From Bacteroidales bacterium (lineage in GTDB: Bacteria; Bacteroidota; Bacteroidia; Bacteroidales; UBA932): a stretch of DNA of 56,416 bases. The stretch is from assembly GCA_017469425.1 (NCBI GenBank), contig JAFUGJ010000008.1:1-56416 (forward strand), written 5' to 3'. A program made the translations under genes and the position numbers. This document shows, piece after piece, positions 41,430 through 49,789 of the stretch. The first letter of the stretch is position 1. Each line of letters begins with the position of its first letter. A model generated the notes under the pieces. It was not told the DNA's origin, made no database searches, and saw only the letters and a list, made by a program, of their open reading frames with translations.

Positions 41430-42956
41430 CTATTCCCATTCAATGGTTGCCGGCGGCTTGGAGCAGATGTCGTAAACAACCCTGTTTACACCTTTTACCC
41501 TGCGGATGATGCTGTCCGAAATTTCGGCCAGGAAATCGTAGGGGAGGCGTACCCAGTCGGCTGTCATGCCGTCCACCGAGCTCACGGCCCGCAACGCTAT
41601 AGTGTATTCGTAAGTGCGTTCGTCGCCCATGACTCCCACGCTCTTGATGGGAAGAAGTATGGATCCCGCCTGCCATATCCGGTCGTAAAGCGACTCCCGT
41701 TTAAGCGAATCGATATATATCTTGTCGGCCTCCTGAAGGATGGCCACTTTTTCGGGGGTGACTTCGCCCAACACCCTGATGCCGAGCCCGGGGCCCGGGA
41801 AGGGATGCCGTCCGAGAATTTCAGGAACAAGGCCGAGAGCCTTTCCGACGCGCCGCACCTCGTCCTTGAAGAGCAGGCGCAGTGGCTCCACAATCTTGAG
41901 TTTCATGTCTTTGGGAAGCCCGCCCACATTGTGATGGCTCTTGATGGTGGCCGATGCCCCGGGCACTGCGGAGGATTCTATCACATCGGGATAAATAGTT
42001 CCCTGGGCAAGCCAGCGTACATCCTGTATCTTTTCCGCTTCGGCATTGAACACTTCCACGAAGTCGCGCCCTATTATCTTCCGTTTCTGCTCAGGGTCGG
42101 TAACTCCGCGAAGGTCGGCAAGAAATCTCTCCCCGGCATCCACGCCCTTCACATTCAGCCCCATTCCCTGGTAAGATGCGAGCACCGAGGTGAATTCGTC
42201 CTTGCGGAGCAGTCCGCTGTCTACGAAGATGCAGTGAAGCTGCGGCCCTATCGCCCTGTGAAGCAGAAGGGCGGCAACCGACGAATCCACGCCGCCCGAA
42301 AGCCCGAGCACGACTTTTTCGCAGCCTACCTGTTCCCTTATGCTTTTTACCGTGGATTCAATGAAACTGTCGGGAGTCCAGTCGCCCGCGCATCCGCAGA
42401 TGTCCAGCACGAAATTGGCGAGAATCTGCTTTCCGAATTCGCTGTGGTGAACTTCCGCGTGGAACTGTATGCCCCAGACATCGCTTCCTTCAATCCTGAA
42501 AGCAGCATTCTCTACGCTCTCTGTGGAAGCGATTACTTTGTATCCTTCCGGAAGGGAATTGATGGTGTCGCCGTGGCTCATCCATACCCGGCTTTCGGCG
42601 GGAATCCCTTTCAGAAGGGGGTCTGCGGCATCCTTTACGGTAAGGACCGCGCGTCCGTATTCGCGGGTGTCGGAAGAATAGACCTTTCCACCGCGACTCC
42701 AGGCCAGCCACTGCGCGCCGTAGCAGATGCCGAGGACGGGAAGCTCCTTAGGAACTCCTGCGAGATTGGGCATGGGAGCGTCCGGAGCAGTTACCGAGGC
42801 AGGGCTTCCTGAAAGGATGATGCCCTTTACATCGCCGTCGATTGCGGGAACCTTGTTGAACGGAACTATGTCGCAGTACACACTGAGTTCGCGGATACGC
42901 CTCGCTATGAGCATAGTATATTGCGATCCGAAGTCAAGTATAAGTATCCGTTCCAT
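41430..42956 (-). CDS. guaA: GMP synthase (glutamine-hydrolysing)
   Basis: 508 residues. Class I glutaminase (1-190) with nucleophile C78 in '[12 protein letters not shown]' and the histidine-glutamate pair in '[15 protein letters not shown]'. ATP pyrophosphatase motif '[16 protein letters not shown]' (about 215-230). C-terminal dimerisation domain with '[20 protein letters not shown]'-type sequence ending 'KPPATIEWE', the invariant tail that binds XMP. It converts XMP, made by GuaB, to GMP. Two bases separate it from guaB upstream. The active-site tail and motifs are complete. Confidence 0.97.
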   Translation of the reverse strand: MERILILDFGSQYTMLIARRIRELSVYCDIVPFNKVPAIDGDVKGIILSGSPASVTAPDAPMPNLAGVPKELPVLGICYGAQWLAWSRGGKVYSSDTREYGRAVLTVKDAADPLLKGIPAESRVWMSHGDTINSLPEGYKVIASTESVENAAFRIEGSDVWGIQFHAEVHHSEFGKQILANFVLDICGCAGDWTPDSFIESTVKSIREQVGCEKVVLGLSGGVDSSVAALLLHRAIGPQLHCIFVDSGLLRKDEFTSVLASYQGMGLNVKGVDAGERFLADLRGVTDPEQKRKIIGRDFVEVFNAEAEKIQDVRWLAQGTIYPDVIESSAVPGASATIKSHHNVGGLPKDMKLKIVEPLRLLFKDEVRRVGKALGLVPEILGRHPFPGPGLGIRVLGEVTPEKVAILQEADKIYIDSLKRESLYDRIWQAGSILLPIKSVGVMGDERTYEYTIALRAVSSVDGMTADWVRLPYDFLAEISDSIIRRVKGVNRVVYDICSKPPATIEWE

Positions 42957-42958
42957 CG

Positions 42959-44047
42959 TTACTTGTTGTAGTTAGGTGCCGGTTTGGCGATTGTGAGGTC
43001 GTGAGGGTGATTTTCAATTACTCCGGCGGAAGTGATGCGTACGAACTTCGCTCCGTGCAGCGCATCCAGGTTCCCGGCTCCGCAGTAACCCATTCCGGAA
43101 CGGAGCCCTCCGAGCAGTTGATAAATGATGTCGGCAACGGGCCCCTTGGCGGGAACCTTGCCCACTATTCCTTCGGGAACCAGTTTCAACGCTCCTGTCT
43201 GGAAGTAGCGGTCGGACGAACCGGCCTGCATGGCATCCACGGAACCCATTCCGCGGTATATCTTGAAATTCTTTCCGTTCTTGAAATCCTCTATGATTTC
43301 GCCGGGAGTTTCGTCGGCTCCGGCGAGTATCGAACCGCACATCACGCAGGAGGCACCTGCGGCGAGGGCTTTCACGATGTCGCCGCTGTAGCGAAGGCCC
43401 CCGTCTGCAATGATGGGAACTCCGCTTCCTTCAGCTGCTTCGGCGCAGTCGAATATCGCGGTGAGCTGGGGTACTCCCACTCCCGCAACCACGCGGGTTG
43501 TGCAGATGGAGCCGGGCCCTATGCCTACCTTGACCGCGTCGGCACCCGCCTCAATGAGGCAGCGGGTAGCTTCTGCCGTGGCAACATTTCCAACCACGAC
43601 ATCCAATGCAGGATACTGCGCCTTCACTGCCTTGAGGGCATTTATCACTCCTTTGCTGTGGCCGTGGGCGGAGTCCAGCACTATGGCGTCAACCCCTGCC
43701 TGCACGAGCAGCGCCACCCTGTCGAGGGCGTCGGCGGTGATGCCTACCCCCGCAGCCACCTTGAGCCCTTCGGCCTTGACCTTGGCGGCTTCACCGGCCT
43801 GCTGCGCGGCTGTCATGTTCTTATGAAGAACCCCTATGCCTCCTTCCCTCGCAAGGGCAATGGCCATAGGGGCTTCCGTAACGGTATCCATAGCTGCCGA
43901 AGCAATCGGGATGTCGAGGGTTATGTTTCTGGAAAACCTGGTTTTGAGGGAAACTTCTCTCGGGAGTACCTCGGACCAGGCGGGAACCAGAAGTACATCG
44001 TCGAAGGTAAGACCTTCCTGGAGAATGCGTTTTTCGGTAAAAGACAT
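42959..44047 (-). CDS. guaB: IMP dehydrogenase lacking the CBS (Bateman) domains
   Basis: 362 residues from the ATG at 44047 ([20 protein letters not shown]), the family's normal start; an open frame to 44173 is a leader-region extension over the promoter. The catalytic barrel is complete: '[20 protein letters not shown]', '[18 protein letters not shown]', catalytic C182 in '[11 protein letters not shown]', and the flap '[11 protein letters not shown]'. The usual insertion of about 120 residues with two CBS domains after '[20 protein letters not shown]' is absent, and the chain goes directly to '[11 protein letters not shown]'. CBS domains sense purine nucleotides, so allosteric control of this enzyme is probably lost. 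It catalyses IMP to XMP with NAD. First gene of the purine operon. Confidence 0.95.
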   Translation of the reverse strand: MSFTEKRILQEGLTFDDVLLVPAWSEVLPREVSLKTRFSRNITLDIPIASAAMDTVTEAPMAIALAREGGIGVLHKNMTAAQQAGEAAKVKAEGLKVAAGVGITADALDRVALLVQAGVDAIVLDSAHGHSKGVINALKAVKAQYPALDVVVGNVATAEATRCLIEAGADAVKVGIGPGSICTTRVVAGVGVPQLTAIFDCAEAAEGSGVPIIADGGLRYSGDIVKALAAGASCVMCGSILAGADETPGEIIEDFKNGKNFKIYRGMGSVDAMQAGSSDRYFQTGALKLVPEGIVGKVPAKGPVADIIYQLLGGLRSGMGYCGAGNLDALHGAKFVRITSAGVIENHPHDLTIAKPAPNYNK

Positions 44048-44066
44048 TGTTCTAACTTCCAATGGG

Positions 44067-44074
44067 CAAAGGTA
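44067..44074 (-). promoter_or_regulatory. -7 box of the guaB operon promoter
   Basis: Minus-strand TACCTTTG fits TAnnTTTG; a weaker CTTG-type -33 box follows about 20 bases upstream. The transcript would begin about 10-15 bases before the guaB start. The position may be off by one base. Confidence 0.55.
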
Positions 44075-44222
44075 CATAAAAAAGCGCCCCCCTGCAAGGG
44101 GAGCAAGCAGATTTTTGAACAAAGTTTTCAACAGCTGCATTTTGTGCCGCCCCTGCTGGCAAAATGGCAGCATTCCGGATTTGGACCGTTATTTGCTGTG
44201 GGAAGTGTAAAATACTATTGCC

Positions 44223-44648
44223 ATGCTTACAATATGCCTTCTTCTTTTGCTGTATTCAATGTTGAAGAAACCCGTGGATTCCCTTGTTGACAAAGTAAAG
44301 GATGCCGACTGGAAACGCGCTGCCGGGAGCGCTTTCAAAAAGATTGTCGCCTATTCCGGGAAAGCCGGACGCGAGGCGACCAGGATTGTCCTCCGCTTCT
44401 ATTATGCCCTTACCGACGGCGACCTTTCTTCCACCGACAAGGCTCTCGTGTACGCCGGTATTATATATATAGTGGTGCCTCACGACCTCCTTCCAAAGAA
44501 AACCCTCGGCCTTATCGGACTTGTCGATGATGCCGGAGTGGCCGCCTGGGTTTACAAAAAGATACGGAAGAGTATCAGCCCAGCCATCGAGCAGAAAGTC
44601 AACGACACCCTCAACGACTGGTTCGGATATGAGGTGAGCGTCAGTTGA
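44223..44648 (+). CDS. DUF1232 / YkvA-like membrane-associated protein
   Basis: 141 residues. The core 'LSSTDKALVYAGIIYIVVPHDLLPKK' followed by 'LGLIGLVDDAGVAAWVYKKI' is the DUF1232 (YkvA) motif, with the 'PHDLLP' turn and one strong hydrophobic helix. The first 12 residues are a short hydrophobic stretch; an internal ATG at 44259 (MLKKPVDSLV) is another possible start. Function unknown. It stands before the ECF sigma gene with overlapping reading frames (about 20 bases to the chosen sigma start), so it may be the first gene of the signalling operon, though its role there is unclear. Confidence 0.85.
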   Translation: MLTICLLLLLYSMLKKPVDSLVDKVKDADWKRAAGSAFKKIVAYSGKAGREATRIVLRFYYALTDGDLSSTDKALVYAGIIYIVVPHDLLPKKTLGLIGLVDDAGVAAWVYKKIRKSISPAIEQKVNDTLNDWFGYEVSVS

Positions 44649-44665
44649 CTCCCTATTCAGTACCT

Positions 44666-45163
44666 ATGAGCAGCTATTCAGAATTCGAAATACTTTTCCG
44701 TCAGCTTTACAGGCCTCTGTGCCTGTATGCAATGCATTATCTCGGCGACCTCGACATGGCCGAAGACGCCGTCTGCGGCTCCTTCGGAACGCTTTGGGAA
44801 AAATCCGGCAAAATCGGCAATCCCCGTGCCTGGCTGTATGCATCCGTGCGCAATGCAGCAATGGACGCGCTGCGCCGCGCCGGAAAAGAAAGCCCCCTTC
44901 CCCGGGACCTGGACGGTATCATCTCCGACGAAGATGCCCGCGACCGCAGCATCGAGGAAGCCCGGCTGTGGACTGCAATAGACAATTTGCCCCGGCGGCG
45001 CCGTCAGATTTTCCTGATGGCAAAGCGCGACGGCATGTCATACGCCGACATCGCCCTTTCCCTTGGCATCTCCGAAAGTACCGTGCGCAACTCCATGGAA
45101 GCTGCACTTAAATCGCTCCGTGCGCAGCGCCGCGAAATCCTCGGCTTCGTCCTCTGCTTATAA
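44666..45163 (+). CDS. ECF-family RNA polymerase sigma factor
   Basis: 165 residues from the ATG at 44666 (MSSYSEFEILFRQL); a TTG at 44645 would add seven residues and overlaps the stop of the gene before. Region 2 'LCLYAMHYLGDLDMAEDAV', 'AWLYASVRNAAMDALRR' and region 4 'SYADIALSLGISESTVRNSM' are clear. The sigma-70 region 4 helix-turn-helix is complete. It presumably reads promoters of the downstream FecR-TonB receptor operon once released by the FecR-type anti-sigma factor (45342-46106). Normal length for the FecI-like group of Bacteroidota. Confidence 0.92.
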   Translation: MSSYSEFEILFRQLYRPLCLYAMHYLGDLDMAEDAVCGSFGTLWEKSGKIGNPRAWLYASVRNAAMDALRRAGKESPLPRDLDGIISDEDARDRSIEEARLWTAIDNLPRRRRQIFLMAKRDGMSYADIALSLGISESTVRNSMEAALKSLRAQRREILGFVLCL

Positions 45164-45196
45164 GTTGCAGCACTTATCTGCGTGATAATCAATATG

Positions 45197-45243
45197 TTCC
45201 CGGAAAACAAATCGGTAAATTTCGCCGATTTGTTTTCCGGGAA
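45197..45243. repeat. Perfect 19-bp hairpin between the sigma and anti-sigma genes
   Basis: TTCCCGGAAAACAAATCGG (45197-45215) is the exact reverse complement of 45225-45243, with a nine-base loop. There is no T-tract directly after it, so it is not an ordinary terminator. Short direct repeats flank it (GATAATCAAT at 45184 and GTAATCAAT at 45251). It could be an attenuator setting the sigma/anti-sigma ratio, or an operator. Confidence 0.75.
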
Positions 45244-45341
45244 GTGCCTGGTAATCAATGATTTGGCTGCTGCACAATTTTTTTCTGTGAACGGATAGTA
45301 CTTTTCCGGATTCTCCCGTCTTATAAACAAAAAGCTCAAAT

Positions 45342-46106
45342 ATGGAAGAAAACAATAAGGAACTCCGTTATGTGGCGGCGCATTACTCTGAGGACCGTCT
45401 TAATGCACGCAAGGCCCTGCGGCGGCTGAACATCGTGCCTGCAGGCAGAAGCACATTTTTGTGGGCGCTTCCTTTGGCAGCCGCACTGGTGGCAGGGGTG
45501 CTGCTTTTCAACGGGTGGCGGAATTCATGGACGCAGTATGGCCCCGTCGAAACCAAATCCATGGTTGCATTGGCAGATGGGAGCAAGATTACCCTTTCGC
45601 CGGGTGCTTCCATACGGGTCCGGCGTCATTCGGCTCCACGCCGGATTGTGCTGGACGGGCTTGCCTTTTTTGAGGTTGCGAGGGATGAATCCCGCCCTTT
45701 TGAAGTGTCAATGGACGGAGGATATGTGAAAGTTCTCGGAACAAAGTTCAGTGTTGATGCGGGAACCGGAACCGTGAGCGTAAAGGAAGGGAAGGTCTTT
45801 TTCGCGGATGGGCCGGATGGCGAAGGCGTGGTGCTCACAAAGAATATGAAAGCGGTAATGCGTGCCGGAGTTCCCCGCCTGGAGGAAGGCTTGCGCCTGA
45901 ATGCCGATGCGTGGGTGACGGGGATGTTCGTGTATGAAGATGCGCAGCTTTGCGATGTGCTCGCCGAACTGGGAGAGTATTTCGGGGTATCCCTGCATGT
46001 GTCAGCTGAAGATGGGCAGCGCCGTCTTTCCGGAAGGTTCTCCGCCGACAGCCTTGAAGACATCATTTCTGCCATAGAAGCAGCATTGGAAATAAGCATA
46101 GAATGA
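45342..46106 (+). CDS. FecR-family anti-sigma factor
   Basis: 254 residues. A cytoplasmic N terminus without the long DUF4880 region of FecR proper, one membrane helix (about 42-58, 'FLWALPLAAALVAGVLLF'), then the periplasmic FecR domain 'VETKSMVALADGSKITLSPG', 'RRIVLDGLAFFEVARDESRPF' and a DUF4974-like end ('SGRFSADSLEDIISAIEAAL'). It holds the ECF sigma factor at the membrane and releases it on a signal from the TonB receptor encoded next, with which it overlaps by four bases (ATGA). A 19-bp hairpin (45197-45243) separates it from the sigma gene. Confidence 0.92.
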   Translation: MEENNKELRYVAAHYSEDRLNARKALRRLNIVPAGRSTFLWALPLAAALVAGVLLFNGWRNSWTQYGPVETKSMVALADGSKITLSPGASIRVRRHSAPRRIVLDGLAFFEVARDESRPFEVSMDGGYVKVLGTKFSVDAGTGTVSVKEGKVFFADGPDGEGVVLTKNMKAVMRAGVPRLEEGLRLNADAWVTGMFVYEDAQLCDVLAELGEYFGVSLHVSAEDGQRRLSGRFSADSLEDIISAIEAALEISIE

Positions 46107-48724
46107 AAAAAGCAATATCATTGGTCTTGCTGATTATGCTGACGGCTTCGGGGCTTCTTGCCCAGCCGTCGCTGAAAAGCAGGATGGTAGAACTCGAGAA
46201 GCATTTCGGGATACATTTCGTATATGAATCAGGGCTGGAACTGGACGCCCCCTACAATGGCAGGACGGACATTCTTCCCGGCCTGGAAGAAAACCTTGAC
46301 GAACTGGTGCGCGAAACGGCCCTCACTTACTCCGTACGCAGGAATTATGTGTCCCTGAAGCGCGCCGCAATCGCGCGTTATACGCTGAAGGGGCATGTGT
46401 GCGATGCGCTCACATCGGAAACGCTCATTTCGGCGGGGGTCATCGTAAAGAAAAGCACCGGAGGAATTCCTGCCGGAACCGTCTGCAACGAATTCGGCTT
46501 TTACTCGATTACGCTGCCGGAAGGGGAGTACGATGTTGAATATTCCTATATAGGTTATGAAAAACAGACGGTGCATCTGAAGCTTGACCGTAACATCGTG
46601 ATGAGCGTTGCACTCGGGCCGGAACCTGAACTGCAGGCGGCGCTCATTACCGCCCGGCCGGAAAGCGGCATACATGCCACGAGGGCTGGTTCCATGCAGA
46701 TACCGGACAACATCATCCGCAACACCCCGGTGCTTCTCGGAGAGGCCGATGTGCTGAAGACCCTGCAGCTCCTTCCCGGAGTGCAGGGCGGTCTCGACGG
46801 CTTTTCGGGCATTTTCGTGCGTGGAGGCTCCGACGACGAGAACCTCCTTCTGCTGGACGGGGTGCCGGTGTACAATGCCGAACACATGCTCGGGATTTTC
46901 TCGGTTTTCACCCCGGAGTCCGTCAAGAAAGTTACGCTCTACAAAAGCGATTTCCCCGCCAGATATGGCGGCAGGGTATCTTCGGTCGTGGATGTGCGCA
47001 CTAACGACGGTGACATGCACAATGCCCACGGCACCTTCTCGGCAGGGCTTCTTTCGGATAAACTTCATCTCGAGGGGCCTATAAGGGAGGGCCGGGATTC
47101 CTACAGCCTGAGCGCGAGGGTGGTGCACACTTTCCTGTTCACGCCGGTGCTCAAGGCCTTCAAGGTGCCTGCAAATTACTATTTTTACGACTTCAACGGC
47201 AAAATCAACCATCGTTTTTCCGACCGTGACCGAGTCTATGCCGCGCTTTACCATGGCAGGGATTATTTTCAGAATGATGATTGCGACGAGTGGTCGGAAA
47301 GGCCCGGTGCTGAGTATGACGATAAATGGGAGTCGTACATGCGAGCCTATTGGGGCAACACCCTCGGAACACTGAGGTGGAACCATGTTTACGATTCCCG
47401 GCTTTTCAGCAATGCGACGCTGTTCGTCAATTCTTACAGGGCCACGCTGGACGAATGGGATAAAAGCAGTCTCAGATACAAATCGGACGGACATATATCC
47501 TCCGACACCGATGAGTTTGTCTTCCGCTCCGGCGTAATGGATTATGGAGCGAAGATGGATTATGACTGGAATCCCTCGCCGGAGCACGCCGTGCGTTTCG
47601 GTGCCGCCGCCACCCTTCACACCTACTCTCCAAGTTCCGGCGGTACTGTCATTAGAGTGAAGGACGAGGCTTATCCGCAGCGCGATACCGTGCTCCGTAC
47701 CGACGACGCATCGCACATGTCCGGATGGGAATTCTCCCTGTACGGGGAAGATGACTTCGTGCTCGGCCCGCGGCTTCGTGTGAATGCCGGAATGCATCTT
47801 GCGCTATTTTCGGCCCAGGGCAGAGTTTACTTTTCTCCCCAGCCACGGCTTTCGGCAAGGTTCGACCTCGGCGGGTCGTGGGCTCTCAAGGCAGGGTATT
47901 CGCGGATGGCGCAGTATATCCACAAGCTTGCTTCCGGCAGCATGGGAATGCCAACCGACCACTGGGTTCCCATCACAAGGAACATCCGCCCCGTTACATC
48001 GGACCAGTTCAATGTGGGATGCGTCTACTCCGGACAGGCTGGCTGGGAGTTCTCGGCGGATGCCTACCTGAAGGAGATGGATGCCGTGCTTGAATACAAA
48101 GACGCGGCGATGGCATCCGCAGGCGGCGCCGACTGGGACAGGTCCGTTGCCATGGGGCACGGCAGGGCCTACGGTATAGAACTACTGGCCCGGAAGACGG
48201 AGGGGAACACCACGGGGTGGATAGCCTACACGCTCGGCAAGTCGGACAGGATTTTCCGCGACGGCAGCGTCAACAACGGAAAGTGGTTCCCGTACCGCTA
48301 CGACCGCCGTCATGTGCTGACCCTGTGTGCAAACCACAAGTTCAGCGGGAGGGTTGACCTGAGCGCCGTATGGAACTTCGCAAGCGGCGCGGCAATGACC
48401 ATGCCCACCCGGACGACGGCGGTGGTCGGATATGACGGCAGGGTAGATTATACCTCGTATGTTCCGGCGCGGGGCAATTTCAGGCTTCCGCCCAGCCACA
48501 GGCTGGATTTGAGCGTGAATCTGCGCAAGCATAAACTGCACGGTGAGCGCATCTGGAATTTCGGCATTTACAATGTGTATGCCCGCCGCAACCCCAACAT
48601 GGTTAACTATGATGTGTACGGCAACAACTATCATGATAATGAAAGCTTTTTTGCCAAGGTGAGGGTGAAAAAATATTCTTTCCTGATATTCGTGCCGTCT
48701 TTCAACTATACATACAGATTTTAG
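46103..48724 (+). CDS. TonB-dependent outer-membrane receptor with N-terminal signalling (STN) domain
   Basis: 873 residues. Signal peptide (about 1-20), STN-like domain (about 25-95, 'FGIHFVYESGLEL'), a carboxypeptidase-regulatory-like beta-sandwich (about 95-180, 'LKGHVCDALTSETLISAGV'), the plug domain ('DVLKTLQLLPGVQGG', 'GIFVRGGSDDENLLLLDG') and a beta-barrel ending 'FVPSFNYTYRF'. The STN domain of such receptors speaks to the FecR anti-sigma factor when ligand binds, so this is a sensor-transducer of the FecA type. The ligand is unknown; the DUF4249 lipoprotein downstream is its probable partner, as often seen in this phylum. No SusD-like gene is present. Confidence 0.92.
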   Translation: MKKAISLVLLIMLTASGLLAQPSLKSRMVELEKHFGIHFVYESGLELDAPYNGRTDILPGLEENLDELVRETALTYSVRRNYVSLKRAAIARYTLKGHVCDALTSETLISAGVIVKKSTGGIPAGTVCNEFGFYSITLPEGEYDVEYSYIGYEKQTVHLKLDRNIVMSVALGPEPELQAALITARPESGIHATRAGSMQIPDNIIRNTPVLLGEADVLKTLQLLPGVQGGLDGFSGIFVRGGSDDENLLLLDGVPVYNAEHMLGIFSVFTPESVKKVTLYKSDFPARYGGRVSSVVDVRTNDGDMHNAHGTFSAGLLSDKLHLEGPIREGRDSYSLSARVVHTFLFTPVLKAFKVPANYYFYDFNGKINHRFSDRDRVYAALYHGRDYFQNDDCDEWSERPGAEYDDKWESYMRAYWGNTLGTLRWNHVYDSRLFSNATLFVNSYRATLDEWDKSSLRYKSDGHISSDTDEFVFRSGVMDYGAKMDYDWNPSPEHAVRFGAAATLHTYSPSSGGTVIRVKDEAYPQRDTVLRTDDASHMSGWEFSLYGEDDFVLGPRLRVNAGMHLALFSAQGRVYFSPQPRLSARFDLGGSWALKAGYSRMAQYIHKLASGSMGMPTDHWVPITRNIRPVTSDQFNVGCVYSGQAGWEFSADAYLKEMDAVLEYKDAAMASAGGADWDRSVAMGHGRAYGIELLARKTEGNTTGWIAYTLGKSDRIFRDGSVNNGKWFPYRYDRRHVLTLCANHKFSGRVDLSAVWNFASGAAMTMPTRTTAVVGYDGRVDYTSYVPARGNFRLPPSHRLDLSVNLRKHKLHGERIWNFGIYNVYARRNPNMVNYDVYGNNYHDNESFFAKVRVKKYSFLIFVPSFNYTYRF

Positions 48725-48727
48725 ACT

Positions 48728-49789
48728 ATGAAGAAAATATACTGTTTATTTCCCTTGTTGATTCTGTTCTGCATTTCCTGCGAAGAACAGATTCAGCTCC
48801 CCTCCGACGGCACCGACATGGTGATGATAGTGAACGGAAGCCTTTGCTCCGCCGATACGGTGCATGTGCTGTCGCTTTCGGCCTCTTCCGTAAAAGAGGG
48901 AATGGTGGTTCCGCCCGATGCAGTCGTGAGGATGTTCGTGAACGGGATGCAGTGCTGCGAATCTTCCGAATTCAGGGAAAAGATGTATTACGAAGGCTTA
49001 ATTCACGAATATACCCTGGAGGGAAGCTTTGCTCCCGGCGACAAAGTCCGCATAGTCGTGGAAAGCAGCATAGGAACCTGCGAGATTGTTCAGACCGCAC
49101 CCCCGGCTCCTTCCGTCGTCGGAGTGTCGGAAGGAGATGAAGAACTCCTGTCTTATTACGAGTACGGAAACATGGAGCGGCGCACTTTCGAGAAAATGTA
49201 TCTCACGGTAAAAGACCCGGAGGGAAAGGGCGATGCCTACAGGGTGAAGGCGAGGGTCCGCTCCGATCTCGTTCTCGAAAGGAGTGTCTCCCGTGGCGGG
49301 AGCGTGTATCCCCCTTCGAGTACGGAGCAGATTGAAATATTCAACCTGCTGGAACCTGTGCTTCGCCTTCCGTTCAGTCCGCTGGAAGCTGTAAACGACT
49401 TCAACATTTTCTGCGACGATACTTTTGACGGTTCGCAGTATACCCTGACCCTGTGCCTGAACTGGAAAAACCATTTTGCCAGACCGACAATAAGCGGTTA
49501 CACCAATGATGAAGGCGTGAATGTGAGCGAAATCTGGGTCCGGCACAACGAACTTACACTTACTGTCGAATCCCTTCCGCAGGCAAGTTATAGGTATTAT
49601 ATTGCTGTCGAATACGATACGAACAACAATACAATACCTATGGCTTACGAACCTTCGGTTTTCCCTTCGAATGTCAGGGGCGGCCTTGGTTATGTGAATG
49701 TCAGTTCAGGCATTGAACTGTCCCTCCCGCTTCGCGACATCTGGTACGACTGGGACCATATAGGAGGAACCGGACAGCCTTTACTTTAA
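48728..49789 (+). CDS. DUF4249 lipoprotein
   Basis: 353 residues. Signal peptide with lipobox 'LILFCISCEE', then 'DMVMIVNGSLCSADTVHVLS', 'APSVVGVSEGDEELLSYYEY' and a C-terminal beta-rich part ('GGLGYVNVSSGIELSLPL'), typical of DUF4249. These lipoproteins accompany TonB receptors of the kind encoded just upstream (three bases away) and are thought to help ligand capture on the cell surface. The exact ligand is unknown. The end overlaps the 3' end of htpG, transcribed convergently, by nine bases. Confidence 0.85.
   Translation: MKKIYCLFPLLILFCISCEEQIQLPSDGTDMVMIVNGSLCSADTVHVLSLSASSVKEGMVVPPDAVVRMFVNGMQCCESSEFREKMYYEGLIHEYTLEGSFAPGDKVRIVVESSIGTCEIVQTAPPAPSVVGVSEGDEELLSYYEYGNMERRTFEKMYLTVKDPEGKGDAYRVKARVRSDLVLERSVSRGGSVYPPSSTEQIEIFNLLEPVLRLPFSPLEAVNDFNIFCDDTFDGSQYTLTLCLNWKNHFARPTISGYTNDEGVNVSEIWVRHNELTLTVESLPQASYRYYIAVEYDTNNNTIPMAYEPSVFPSNVRGGLGYVNVSSGIELSLPLRDIWYDWDHIGGTGQPLL

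Noticed and set aside
43001-44290. 429-codon plus-strand frame opposite guaB
   Set aside because: Antisense shadow of guaB; sequence rich in H, G, C and R without any recognisable motif.
46229-47797. Long minus-strand open frame opposite the TonB receptor
   Set aside because: Antisense shadow; the plus strand holds a clear receptor with all expected domains.
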